This document shows, one piece after another, positions 23,169-35,229 of a stretch of DNA of 64,000 nt. How positions within the stretch are numbered: position 1 is the stretch's first letter; every line of letters begins with the position of its first letter. This DNA is from Nelumbo lutea (Eukaryota > Streptophyta > Magnoliopsida > Proteales > Nelumbonaceae), in contig JAKGHH010000005.1 in the NCBI GenBank assembly GCA_022828595.1, positions 23,263,875-23,327,874 of the forward strand. Reading direction: 5' to 3'. The notes below the pieces were generated by a model. The model made no database searches and had not been told where the DNA came from. It saw only the letters and a program-made list of their open reading frames with translations. A program made the translations under genes and the position numbers.

Positions 23169-24200
23169 TGTTAGACAGTGTATGCCCATATCTCCAATCA
23201 GATTGATGTACTTATTGTCATTTATTGTAAAAGAATAAACTACATATTTGATTCATATTATTATGGTGTGTTTCTGTGTAATAACCTTAAAGTGAACACA
23301 AATGAGACTCGTGTTAGTTTAGAATCTTCACAACCGTTGGATAGATCTGGGGAGATTTATCCTACCAAGGCTGACACTGATGTGCTACCAAGTTGGTTTG
23401 GGAAGCTTGTCTCAGCTGCCAGGGTGAGACCTGAGGTACATGCAGGGTGGGTTTTCTTAAAACCCTGAACTAGACCAGAATTCCCGTATTGCTCTGGACC
23501 TTGTAGAAAGATGGGAAAACTTGAATGTTACACCTGACCCCTAGACTCGATTATGATACTACACTAGGTGTCGGAATGGGCTATCTTTGATATGCCAATC
23601 AGTGAGATCCTTAGAGGGGGTACAAACCTGGGTATGTTGGGACAGTCCAAGAATTCATCTCAGTGGGTGATCATAGTGATAGGATCAGCCCCTTTGTTGG
23701 ACAAAGGTAATGACTGGGGATGCAATCTCTCATGTCGGGTAGTGTTTGATCATTATGGGCTGAGAGGTTAAGTGTAAGACCATTGAGGGTAATACCTGAT
23801 AGGCTAATCTTGCATTTGCCCACAGTCCTTGGGTTCTTATAAGGTGGCTTGACCTAGGGACCACTTAGTGTAAGTGTTGGGCCCATTAAGAGCCCATGGT
23901 GATGGGCTCAGGGGTTCACTATTTCCTATAGTGAATTCGGCCAAGCCTTGTAACAGAGGCTGGGCTGAACCCATGTGGCTGATGTGTAGATCAATGTTTG
24001 GGTCCCATTCCATACAAGGATACCCAACTGGGCAGCAGTTTGGAGGCTGAATGAGCACATGGGCTTAATGGGCCTAAAGCCCAAACCGAACTAGTTTAAT
24101 TTGATTAACTAAAGAGGGGCGGTTCTGAGATTTAGATCTGCAGATAGGATAGGGAGTTATCCCTATCCACTCAGAGAGTCCAAATCCAAATAATGATTTG

Positions 24201-24350
24201 GATTAGGAAACTCCTAATAAGATTAGAAGGGTTGATCTTTATCTACAAATAAGATAAGGGTTTATCCTTATCTCTTAAAGAGAATCCAGAACCAAATGCA
24301 GATTTGGATTAGGAAACTCCTAATGGTATTAGGAGGAGCTATCTTTAAGG
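24201..24350 (+). repeat. Imperfect ~106-bp duplication upstream of the LTR TATA box
   Basis: gattaggaaactcctaat occurs at 24201 and 24307, with related flanks. The block sits directly upstream of the TATA box and is also present in sister LTRs, so it may be a U3 enhancer-type repeat. Confidence 0.5.
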
Positions 24351-24351
24351 C

Positions 24352-24360
24352 TATAAATAG
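24352..24360 (+). promoter_or_regulatory. LTR TATA box
   Basis: TATAAATAG lies upstream of the inferred R region of the LTR. Confidence 0.55.
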
Positions 24361-24910
24361 AGGAGGAGGGTGAACCCAACTTCACCCAAGCTGATTACAG
24401 ATTCAAGAGAGAAGACAGTTCCAATGAGACTAACGCCATCTTCTGCTCATGCCTCCCTCTATTGCTGCCGCCATTGTCAGTTCATTCTCCACCAGTAGGA
24501 GTGATCAAGAAGTGTTCTTGAAATCCATTTTTGGTGAAAAACTGATCTGAAGTCGTGCTCTCACACCCCCCATCGAATTTTTGCTGAAGAGTTTGGTTCT
24601 TGCTGAAAAACCACCTGTTGATTCTGCTCCACCCTACACTGTGTCATCTTAAGTGGGAGCAGTCTTTAACATTTTCCTTGGGCGTGAACACCTTCGTTGG
24701 GAGATACTGTTAATCCATATCAGGTATTTCCCTCTCCTACTTTTTTGTTTCAGATCTAGTCCGGTTTAGGTTCAAGATTGATCCTTGAAAATGCAGTTTT
24801 CTAAAACAGGGAATGTGATTCCCACATGGGAGAGAGATAAATTTTTGAAATTTTGCCCTACTTACCTACAGGGTTTGGCTATCCATATGACGGATTTCTC
24901 ATCCCTTCAG

Positions 24911-24922
24911 TGGTATCAGAGT
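24911..24922 (+). other. Copia primer-binding site
   Basis: TGGTATCAGAGT has one mismatch to the standard initiator-tRNA-Met site and lies one base after the LTR. Confidence 0.8.
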
Positions 24923-26496
24923 CAGGTTCAAGTCTTGAACCAAAATTAGATCAGCTCCAAACTTGCGCAAATGGGCAGAAGGCGTCCTACCCGATTTGCG
25001 CAAATAATTGATTTTTTGGGAAATCGGTTCCCAGATTAAGGGTTGTTGATCTGAAATTAAATCTTTACAAATATGAATTATATTTAGAATAGTTCTTTAT
25101 ATTTTTCTTGATTTATGGGTTGCTCGTACGGTGGAGATCGAAGTCTTTATTGCCACAGCAAATCTGCGATTTTGCAGTTCTTTAACTTTTGGTCTGTAAT
25201 TAATTTTTTTTTAATTTGTAGACTGGATGTATAGTAATTCGATCTAATGTCATATTAATAAAAAATTAGGTTTTTTCTATTTTATTTTATTCAAGATTGA
25301 AGTTGATTGCACAGAAGGAGGAGATTTCGTAGTTCGAGAATTCGCTATCTGCGATTTGCAGTTTGTGAAACTGCAAACTATAATCTAACATATGTTTCGT
25401 AGGTAGCAGATGTGCAAACAGCCCTAGTACTAATTTTTTATTGCCTTTAATCAGTAATTTAATTTCAGATCAATTCTTGAATTAAAAATCAAACCCTAGA
25501 CCCGTTCGAACCAAATTGGACCAAACTGGTGGGACCGAATCTGTGGTTCGATGGGGGCTGTTCTCAGCCCTAATTTCCCACTCTTGGGTCAAGAGAATGA
25601 TATTTAATTGCAAGACCTAATTCGGTTCACACCTATAAGGCCTAGTTTTAAAGCTAACTGCATAAAAGCTATATGGGCCAAACTACTCTTTGGCCCATAT
25701 ACCTAGATAATGTTAATTAGTAATATTATGGATCATTATGGGCTTTGATGATGGGCTTTATAGGTATTAATTGATTGGATCAATTCTATCTCGGCATGTG
25801 ATGTATGGATGTGTGATGTGCAACGTTCAGGGGCCATAAGTACTTGGCCCATGCTGAAACAATAGTGACTCTTGCGCACACCTTGGCTGAATGCACATCA
25901 TTGCCATGGTGTCCTTAAGATCATTGGATGATCCTCCCTTTCGTGGTGGGCCCCATACCTCCCCTAAAGAGGAACCGTACGAGTCGTATAAGGCTCATCT
26001 AAATCTAGCTTTATGAAAGTCAGTGGGAGCCACTTTGATTTGACCTAAATTAAACTAGGGCGTAACTTTTGTTCTCTCCTGAAATATGGGTGCATGTGAT
26101 AGGGAGATTGATATGATGAACTCTATAAAGGCCTTCCATCATTAGCATGAAAACAGGTCCTTTAATAATGAGGAAATGCACCATAAAATTTGGTTATCCA
26201 TTTGCTATTGGATCTGTTGGAATGTTTCATAAGATGATAGGGGCGTCATAGACCAATGTGAGGGGCCGATCCTAAAATGGAAGACTCTCTCACAATACCT
26301 TCGCATTCACGAATATGATAGGTGAGCACTCACTGGACAGAAAGGCTTAACCTAAAATGACAATGAACCTTGTTTGATAGAGGCCAAAGGGAAAACTCAT
26401 ACGATGAGTGGATATGATCCTTCACAGAAAGGTGGTGAGGTTATGCAGCTGAAACAGTTGGTTCCATTCACCCTATGTGATTTCCCACATTTTCAG
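24923..26496 (+). mobile_element. Long non-coding Copia leader
   Basis: Counterpart of 12907-14494, without meaningful frames. Similarity between the two ends at the same point, ...CCCACATTTTCAG. A 70-bp unassigned stretch follows before an LTR fragment. Confidence 0.6.
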
Positions 26497-26565
26497 AGAT
26501 TAGAATTCATAGTCTCTGTCACTGAGATAGGAGGGAAATCTCGGAGATATCAGTCTTTGTAGAAA

Positions 26566-26929
26566 GACTGATCAGAAGTCGTGCTCACATTCCCTCCATC
26601 GAATTCTTGTTGAAGGACTTGGTTCTTGTGAAGAACATGTTGATTATGCTCCACCCTACGCTCGTATTCAGTGGGACCAGTTTTTAGAGTTTTCCTTGGG
26701 TGTGGACAACTTCACTGGGAGTTACTACTACTCCGTATCAGGTACATACCTCTCCTACCTTTTGGTTTCAGATCTGGTTTGGTTCTTGGTCCAAGATTGA
26801 TGCTTGAAAATACAGATTTTCTAAAACAGAGAATGTGATTTCCACATGGAAGAGAGAGAAATTTTTTAAATTTCGCCCTACCTACCTGTAGTGTTTAGCA
26901 TTCCATATGATGGATCTCTCATCCTTTCA
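26566..26929 (+). mobile_element. Copia LTR 3'-end fragment
   Basis: Matches the last ~360 bases of the LTR and ends ...TCATCCTTTCA. It is joined directly to RT coding sequence, so PBS, leader, gag, protease and integrase are missing at this junction. Confidence 0.75.
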
Positions 26930-28436
26930 ACCTGGAGGAAGCCATGACTAGTGAGGAGGATCTCGTGACTTATACAGAAGCTATGTTGGACATAGATTCC
27001 TTGAAGTGGGTAGATACCATGAGAGCCAAGATGGACTCAATGGAGACCAATGGAGTCTGGACTCTAGTAGATCCACTCCCTGGGGTAAAAGCAATTGGTT
27101 GCAAATGGATCTATAAGAGGAAGAAGGGCCCCGATGGTAAGGTTGAGACCTACAAGGCTCGTCTGAGGGTATACTCAGAAAGAGGGCATCGATTATGAGG
27201 AAACCTTTTCGCCGGTGGCCATGCATAAATCCATATTAGGATCCAGGTAGCTATAGCAGCATACCATGATTACGAGTTTTGGCAAATGGATGTCAAAATT
27301 GCATTCCTGAATGGAAATCTTACTAAAGATATCTATACGTGGCAACCACAAGGTTTCATAGTTGTGAGTCAAGAACGCATGGTATGCAAATTAAATAGAT
27401 TTATATATGGACCTAAGCAAGCTTGTAGGAGTTGGAACATCCAATTTGACTCTACTATCAAAAAGTTTGACTTTGAGCAGAACCCGGATGAACCCTGTGT
27501 TTACAGGAAATCCAATGGTGATAAGATTACATTTCTGGTTCTGTATGTAGACGACATTCTACTCATTGGGAATGATGTAGGAATGTTGACTACGGTGAAA
27601 GCATGGCTTTCACAACAATTCTCCATGAAAGATCTTGGAAAAGCCTCCTATATACTGGGTCTTTGACTCTATAGAGATAGATTGAAGAAGATAATAGGAT
27701 TATCCCAATCTACTTACATTGACAAGATAGTCAAAAGATACAGCATGGAGAACTCCAAGAAAAGAAATGTTCCTTTCAGACATGGAGTCACTCTCCAAGG
27801 GCATGTCTCCCAAGACTCCCAAGGAGATTAAGGGCATGAATGACGTTCCCTATGCCTCATCCGTAGGGAGCATCATGTATTTCATGCTGTGCACTCATCC
27901 TGACACTACTCTAGCAGAGAGTGTGGCAAATAGATTCCAGGCCAACCTAGGGCGGGAGCATTGGACTGCTTTGAAAAACATACTTAAGTACATTCGAAAG
28001 ATAAAAGAGTATTATCTGGTATTCGATGGTAGCTCACTACAGATCCAAGGGTATACTGATGCCGAATTCTAGTCAGATCCAGATGATAGAAAGTCTACAT
28101 CTAGGTATGTTTTCATGATAGGATCGTGTTGTTTGCTGGAAAATAAACTAATAGGGGTCCATGGCGGATTCCACAACCAAAGTCGAATACATTGTCGTAA
28201 GTGAGGCTGCCTAATGAATGAAGGTGTTCATTCTAGAATTTTGAATTCAGCACAAAGCCCATTCCACAGTTGTGTGACAACACTGGATCTATGGGAGATT
28301 AATGTTAAAAGGTAGCTTCAGCGGAAAATGTGGCAGACCCATTGACTAAGCCACTGACACAGAAAGTGTTTCAGAAACACGTGCAAAGTATGGAAATCCG
28401 GCTAATACCAGATTGGACCTAAGTGCAAGTGGGAGC
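26930..28436 (+). pseudogene. Copia RT-RNase H remnant
   Basis: RT is nearly complete but frameshifted. 26944-27198 carries VKAIGCKWIYKRKKGPDGK. 27286-27666 carries MDVKIAFLNG, YGPKQACRSW and the catalytic box LYVDDILLIGND at about 27541-27576, followed by SMKDLGKASYILGL. The RNase H part (27767-28436) keeps YASSVGSIMY and TDAEF, then breaks down with a deletion around the expected CDNN motif. This is an RNA-dependent DNA polymerase remnant. The purine-rich tract and LTR start follow at 28437. Confidence 0.8.
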
Positions 28437-30369
28437 TGTTAGACAGTGTATGCCCTTAGCTCCAATCAGAATGATGTACATTATGACATTTACTGTAAAT
28501 GAATAAAGTACATATTTGATTCATGTTATTATGGTGTGTTTCTGTCTTTTACCCTTAAACTGGACGCATATGTGACTCGTGTTATTTTAGAATCTTCACA
28601 GCCGTTGGATAGATCTGGGGAGATTTACCCTACCAAGGCTGACACTAATGTGCCTCCAAGTTGGTTGGGGTAGCTTGTCTCAGCTGCCAGGGTGAGACCT
28701 GAGGTACATGTAGTGTGGGTTTTCTTGAAACCCTGAATCGGACCAGAATTCCAGTATTGCCCTGGACCTTGGAGATTGATGGGCAAAACTGGAATGTCAC
28801 ACCTGACCCCTAGAGCCGATTATGATATTGCACTATGTGTCGGATTGGGATGACTTTGATATGCCAATCAGTGAGATCCTTAGAGGGAGTCAAAAGCTGG
28901 GTATGTTGGGACAGTCCGAGAATTCATCTAAGTGGGTGATCATAGTGACAAAATCAGCCCCTTTGTCAGACAAAGGTAATGATCGGGGATGCACTCTCTC
29001 TGATGGAAACCAAAACTACTGGCAGTTGATTTAGATCGTTGAAATTTATTTTTGCAAAATATATTTATATACGGTATATATACTATGGTGTCAAATTGTT
29101 TGGAAAATGTTTTAATTCCCATGATCCATGTGAGTAGAGAGTGCAGCACTGTTCCTTGCAGCCGAGGGAGAGGTCCTCTCTTGTCAAGCAGTGTTTGATC
29201 ATTATGACCTGAGAGGTTAAGTGTAGGACCAGTGTAGGACCAGTGAGGGTAATACCTGATGGGCTAATCTTGAATCTGCCCACAGTCCTTGGGTTTTTAT
29301 AAGGTGGCTTGACCTAGGGACCACTTAGTGTAAGTGTTGGGCCCATTAAGAGTCAACGGTGATGGGCTCAAGGGTTCACTGTTTCCTACGGTGAATTCGG
29401 CTAGGCCTTGTTACAGAGGCTGGGCTGAACCCATGCGGCTGATGTGTAGATCAATGTTTGGGGCCCACGCCATACAATGATACCCAACTGGACATTAGTT
29501 TGGAGGTTGAATGAGCACATGGACTTAATGGGCCTAATGCCCAAATCGAACTTGTTTAATTTAATTAATTAAAGAGGGGCGGTTCGGGGATTTAGATCAG
29601 CAGATAGGATAGGAAGTTATCCCTATCCACTCAGAGAGTCAAGATCCACATAATGATTTGGATTAGGAAACTCCTAATAAGATTAGGAGGGTTGATCTTC
29701 ATCTGCAGATAAGATAAGGGTTTATCCTTATCTCTTAAAGAGAGTCCAAATCCAAATACAGAATTGGATTAGGAAACTCCTAATGGAATTTGGAGGAGCT
29801 CTCTTTAAGGCTATAAATAGAGGGGGAGGGCGAACCTTACTTCACCCAAGTTGATTATAGATTTAAGAGAGAAGACAGCTCTAGTGAAACAGACGCCATC
29901 TTCTGCTCTTGCCTCCCTCTATTGCTGCCGCCATTGCCAGTTCGTTCTCCACCAGTAGGAGTGATAAAAAAGTGTTCTTGATATCAGTTTTTGGTGAAAA
30001 ACTGATCTGAAGTCGTGCTCTCACACCCTCCATTGAATTCTTGCTGAAGAGTTTGATTCTTGTTGAAGAACCACCTGCTGATTCTGCTCCACCCTACGCT
30101 GTGTCATCTTCAGTTGGAGCAGTCTTTGGCATTTCCCTTGGGCGTGAACACCTTCATTGGGAGTTACTATTACTCTGTATCAGGTATTTCCCTCTCCTAC
30201 TTTTTGGTTTCATATCTGGTTCGGTTTAAGTTCAAGATTGATTCTTGAAAATGCAGCTTTCTAAAACAGGGAATATGATTCCCACATGGGAGAGAGAGAA
30301 ATTTTTAAAATTTTGCCCTACCTACATGCAGGGTTCGGCTATCCATATTATGGATCTCTCATCCCTTCA
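28437..30369 (+). mobile_element. Full Copia LTR (1933 bp)
   Basis: TGTTAGACAGTGTATGCCC to ...CTCATCCCTTCA, preceded by the purine tract of the element on its left. No PBS follows. Instead a scrap of LTR (30371-30467) and then gag are attached. A TATA box lies at 29812. Closest to the LTR at 23169. Confidence 0.85.
29812..29820 (+). promoter_or_regulatory. LTR TATA box
   Basis: TATAAATAG, same position in the LTR as at 24352. Confidence 0.5.
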
Positions 30370-30370
30370 C

Positions 30371-30467
30371 CAAGAGAGAAGACAACTCCAGTGAGACTGA
30401 CGCCACCTTCTGATCTTGCATCCCTCTATTGCTGCCGCCATTTCTAGTTCGTTCTCCACCAGTAAGA
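30371..30467 (+). mobile_element. Copia LTR internal scrap
   Basis: gagagaagacaactccagtg...gttctccaccagtaag repeats the LTR segment at about 29868-29960. It joins an LTR end to gag and marks a recombination or deletion junction. Confidence 0.65.
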
Positions 30468-31200
30468 CTCATCAAGAAGTTGGATAAGGTAGCCAACTAT
30501 GCCGACTGGTACAGGAACCTTATGTTAGTCTTAACCTCTAAAAAGTTGGATAAGGTAGCCAAGAATCCTGCCCCAGATCGTCTGGGAGATAGGGCTTTTG
30601 AGGCCCGTACAAGAGAATACCAAGAATGGGAGGAGAAAAACTCCCTTGCCCGCTGCTATATCATTGCCTCCTTGGACAATCCAATTTAGAGGCAGTTCGA
30701 TCAGATCGAACTTGCCAAGGATGTATTGGATAGTATCAAGACAATGTACGAAGAGCAGAATCATTCTACTCGAGAGAAGGTCTTGAAATAGTTCATGACC
30801 ACACAGATGTCCAAGAGCCCAACAAGTTCACGACCATTGTCTCCGGATGATGGGTTATATCAACGAACAGGACGCTCTTGGATCTGGGCTGGATCTGGTA
30901 ACACAGATCGATGCTATTCTCAACTCTCTGCCTCCATCCTTTAATTCATTCATCATGAACTACAACATGAACAAGTTGAATGTCAGCTTGCAGGAACACA
31001 ACAACATGTTGCAGAGGGCTGAAGAATTGACTAAAAAGGATGATCCCATTGCCATGCTTGTTGAAACTAGCAAATTAGGCAAGAAAAAGAAGGCAAAGAG
31101 AAAGCCCTAAAAGAGGGCTGCCAAACCCAAAAAGCAGAAGAAAGACAAAGCATTGGATGTCTGTCACTTCTGCAGCCGAAATGCACAATTCTTGGAAACC
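30468..31200 (+). pseudogene. Copia gag remnant
   Basis: Resembles the Copia gag-polypeptide (UBN2-type) domain: YADWYRNLMLVLTSKKL near the start, then LARCYIIASLDNPI, a stop, and in another frame LNSLPPSFNSFIMNYNMNK and a lysine-rich tail (KLGKKKKAKRKP). The frame then opens on CHFCSRNAQFLETD, the first half of a zinc knuckle fused to sequence that normally lies just before RT. Protease and integrase are therefore deleted. Gag would form the cytoplasmic particle; this copy has frameshifts. Confidence 0.75.
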
Positions 31201-32962
31201 GATTACATCCTGGACACCCATCGTCAGGAAGTTGTTCTTGATGAGGAGAGCTTAGGAGCAGTGGGAGATGTCCCACAAGTTCCAAGTAGTGACCAACCCA
31301 GAAGATCAACTCGGGTATCCAGGCCACCAGTCCGTTATGGTAATGACTAGGATAGTTACCTGGTGGAAACCTTGACTAGTGAGGAGGATCCCGTGACTTA
31401 CGTGGAAGCTATGTTGGACATAGATTCCCAGAAGTGGGTGGAGGCCATGAAAGCTGAGATGGACTCGATGGAGGCCAATGGAGTCTGGACTCAAGTAGAT
31501 CTGCCCTCCAGGGTAAAAGCAATTGGTTGCAAATGGATCTACAAGAGGAAGAAGGGCCCCGATGGCAAGATCGAGACCTACAAAGCCCGTCTAGTGGTGA
31601 AAGGGTATACTCAAAAAGAAGGCAACGACTATGAGGAAACCTTTTCACCCGTGGCCATGCTTAAATCCATTAGGATCCTGCTAGCTGTAGCAGCATACCA
31701 TGATTAGGACATTTGGCAGATGGATGTCAAAACTATATTCCTGAATGGAGATCTTACTGAAGATATCTATATGCAGCAATCGCAAGGCTTTATTGTTGCA
31801 GGTCAGGAAAACATGGTATGTAAACTTAATAGATCCATTTATGGACTTAAACAAGCTTCTAGAAGTTGTACATCCATTTTGACTCTGTTGTCAAATCATT
31901 TGACTTCGACCAGAATCCGAATGAACCCTGTGTCTATAGGAAGTTCAGTGGAGATAAGGTTACATTCTTGGATCTATATGTAGATGACATTCTACTCATT
32001 GGGAATGATGTAGGAATGTTGACTACGGTGAAAGAATGACTTTCACAGCAATTCTCCATGAAAGAACATGGAGAAGCCTCCTATATACTGGGTCTTCGAC
32101 TCTATAGAGATAGATCAAAGCGGATAATACGATTATCCCAATCTGCTTACATTGACAAAATAGTCAAAATATACGGCATGGAGAACTCCAAGAAAGGAAA
32201 TGTTTCTTTCAGGCACGGAGTCACTCTCTCCAAGAAGATGTCTCCCAAGACTTCTGAGGAGATTGATGGCAAGAAAGGCGTTCCCTATGCCTCTGCCGTA
32301 GGGAGCATCATGTATGTCATGCTGTGCACTCGTCCTGACATTGCTCAGGCAGTGAGTATGGTAAGCAGATTTCAGGCCAACCCAGGGCAGGAGCACTGGA
32401 CTACTGTGAAAAACATACTTAAGTACCTTCAAAGGACAAAAGAGTTTTGTCTAGTATTCGATGGTAACTCACTACAGATCCAAGGGTATATAGATGACGA
32501 TTTCCAGTTGGATCCAGATGATAGAAAGTCTATATCTGGATATGTTTTCATGATAGAATCGTGTGTTGTTTGCTGGAAAAGCAGCAAACAGGGGTCCACT
32601 GCAGACTCCATGACCGAGGCCGAGTACATTGCCGCAAATGAGGCTGCCAAAGAAGTCGTGTGGATGAAGAAGTTCGTTCACGAGTCGAGAGTAGTTTCGT
32701 CCAACACATCACCCATCCCATTGTTGTGTGACAACAATAGAGCTATTGCTCAGGCTAAGGAGCCACGAGCCCACTCGAAGTCAAAGCACATCGAGAGGAA
32801 GTTCCACATACTCCGGGAGATTATAGGTAGAGGGGACGTCCTGATTCAGAAGATAGCGTCAGCGGAAAATGTAGCAGACCCATTGATAAAGCCACTATCA
32901 CAGAAAGTGTTTGAGAAACACGTGAAAAGCATGGGACTCCGGCTAGTACCTGATTGGACCTA
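31201..32962 (+). pseudogene. Copia RT-RNase H remnant, best preserved copy
   Basis: RT runs from PRRSTRVSRPPVRYG through AIGCKWIYKRKKGPDGK and MDVKTIFLNGDL to the catalytic LYVDDILLIGND (about 31974-32009), with a stop at 31707 and a frameshift between. The longest frame (32058-32963, 301 codons) covers the RT C-terminus and a full-looking RNase H. YID at the first catalytic position, TEAEYIAANEAA for the second, LLCDNNRAIAQ for the third and HIERKFHILREII are all present. It ends at a normal stop before the purine tract. Still inactive as a whole because of the upstream breaks. Confidence 0.85.
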
Positions 32963-32977
32963 AGTGCAAGTGGGAGC

Positions 32978-34903
32978 TATTAGACAGTTTTGTATACCCT
33001 TAGCTTCAATCAAGATGATGTTCTCTATGAGTTTATTGTAAATGAATAAAAGTGCATATTTGATTCATGTTTCCTTGGTATGTTTCTGTGTAATACCCTT
33101 AAACTGGACACTTAATAAGACTCGTGTTAGTTTAGAATGTTCACAGCCAGTGGGTCGGTCTGGGGAGACCTATCCTGACAAGGCTGACACTGTGGTGCCA
33201 CCAAGTCGGTTGGGGTGGCCAATCTCAGCTGTCAGGGTGAGACCCTAGGCACATACAGTATAGGATTAATTGAATCTTTGAACTGGACCAGATTTCCAGT
33301 ATTGCCCTGGACCTTGGAGATTAATGGACAAAACTGAAAAGTTACACCCGACCCCTAGACTCGATTATGATACTGCACTAGGTGTCGGATTGAGTTGTCT
33401 TTGATATACCAATCAGTGAGATCCTTAGCGGGGGTCAAAACCTGGGTATGTTGGGACAGTCTGAGAATTCATCTGAGTGGGTGATCATTGTGACAAGATC
33501 AGCCCCTTCGTCGGACAAAGGTAATGATCGGGGATGCACTCTCACTGATGGAAACCAAGACTGCCGGCATCCGATTTCAATCGTTGAGATTTTTTTTGCA
33601 AAATATATTTTATATGAGATATAAAAGTATATATATTACGGTTTCTAAAATGTTTGCAAAAGGTTTTAATTCCCGGGATCCATATAAGCAGAGAGTGCAA
33701 CAATGTTCCTTGCAGCCAAGGGAGAGGTCCTCTCTTGTCAGGCAGTGTATGATCATTATGGGCTGAGAGGTTAAGTGTAAGACCATTGAGGATAATACCT
33801 GATGGGCTACTCTTGCATCTGCCCACAGTTCCTAGGTGTTACAAGGTGGCTTGGCCCAGGGACCACTTAGGGTAAGTGTTGGGCCCATAGAGACCATGAG
33901 ATGGTTTTCAGGGGGTGCACTATCCATAACAGTGTATTCAGCCAGGCTTTGTAACAAAGGCTAGGCTGAACCCATGTGGCTGATGTAAAGATCAATGTCT
34001 GGGTCCCACGCCATACAAGGAAGCCCAACTGGGCAACAGTTTGGAAGGCTAAGTGAATACATAACCTTAAATGGGCCTTAAGCCCATTCGAACTGGGCTA
34101 ATTTGATTAGTAAATTAAAGGGGCGAATTCTGAGATGGATCAGCTGATAGGATTGGGCCCAGACCCTATCCACTTAGAGAGTCCAAGATCTAAATAAGAT
34201 TTAGATCTGGAAGCCTCCTAATTAGATTAGGAGATGGCTAATCTGATCTGCAGATAAGATAAGGGTTATCCCTTATTCCTTAAAGGGATTAGCAACTCCT
34301 AATGGGATTAGGAGCTGATCCCTTTAAGATTATAAAAGGAAGAGGGGGCGGTAGCCTTTAGACATGCAACCAATACACTCTTGTCTTCAGAGTTGAGATC
34401 ACAAGAAAAGAGAATTTTGCACCCTGCAAATACTCTCTTGCCGCCTCCTTCCTGCAGCCGCCGCATCCAGCAGTTCAATCTCTAGTTCTTGGGAGAAATC
34501 AAGATTCAATCTTGATACCAATCTTTTGGAGAAAAGATTGGTTGGAGTTGTATTCATAGGCCATCCAGTTGATTCTTGCGGAGGGTCAAATTCTTTTGGA
34601 AGAACACTATTGATTCTGCTCCACCCTGCATTGCGCCATTTTCAGTGGGAGCAGATTTTGGATTCTTCCTTGGGCGTGAACACCTCCATTGGGAGATACT
34701 ACTTCTCCGTATCAAGTATTATCCCTACCTACTCCTTTTGGTTCAGATATGGTTCAGTTTATGGTTCAAAAATGATCCTTGAAAATATGATTTTATAAAT
34801 AGGAACTTCGATTCCTAGTTGAAGGGAGAGAAAAAATTTTTGAAATTTGCCCCCTTATTCCGCAAGTTTTGAGCGTCCATGTGATGGATATCCTATCCCT
34901 TCA
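32978..34903 (+). mobile_element. Full Copia LTR (1926 bp)
   Basis: Starts TATTAGACAGTTTTG (first G mutated to A) and ends ...TATCCCTTCA. Closest to the solo LTR at 10008-11962 and clearly different from the LTR at 28437, so the internal region 30468-32977 is not flanked by its own original LTR pair. A TATA box lies at 34331. Confidence 0.85.
34331..34340 (+). promoter_or_regulatory. LTR TATA box
   Basis: TATAAAAGGA, corresponding to 11382-11390. Confidence 0.5.
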
Positions 34904-34904
34904 A

Positions 34905-35229
34905 GACTCATGTTAGTTTAGAATGTTCTCACCCGTTGGATAGACTTGGAAGTATATTTTGCCAAGGCTAACACTAATGTGCTACCGAAGATGTTGGGGC
35001 AGCTTGTCTCAGTTGCTAGGGTTAGACCCGAAGCACATGCACTTGTTTGAAGCACAGAACCCTGACCAATTTCCAGTTATGCCCTGAACTTGATTATGGT
35101 ACACATAACCCCTAAACTTGATTATGGTACTGCACTGAGTATTGGACCGGTTTGTCTTTGATATGCCAATCAATGAGATCCTTTGGTGGTCAAAACTTGG
35201 GTATGTTGAGACTGTATGAGAATTCACAC
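34905..35229 (+). mobile_element. Copia LTR fragment of the older subfamily
   Basis: gactcatgttagtttagaatgttctc and following bases match the interior of the old LTR at 9149 rather than its neighbour. It breaks off near gagaattcacac, where the PMD remnant begins. Confidence 0.65.

Larger units (their letters stand above)
23169..24909 (+). mobile_element. Full Copia LTR (1741 bp), used here as reference
   Basis: TGTTAGACAGTG... to ...CTCATCCCTTCA. A purine-rich tract precedes it (as for a 3' LTR) and a PBS follows it (as for a 5' LTR), so it is shared between two internal regions. A TATA box lies at 24352. AATAAA at about 23234 falls near the LTR start, in U3. An LTR this long is unusual for Copia, where a few hundred bases is common. 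Confidence 0.85.
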
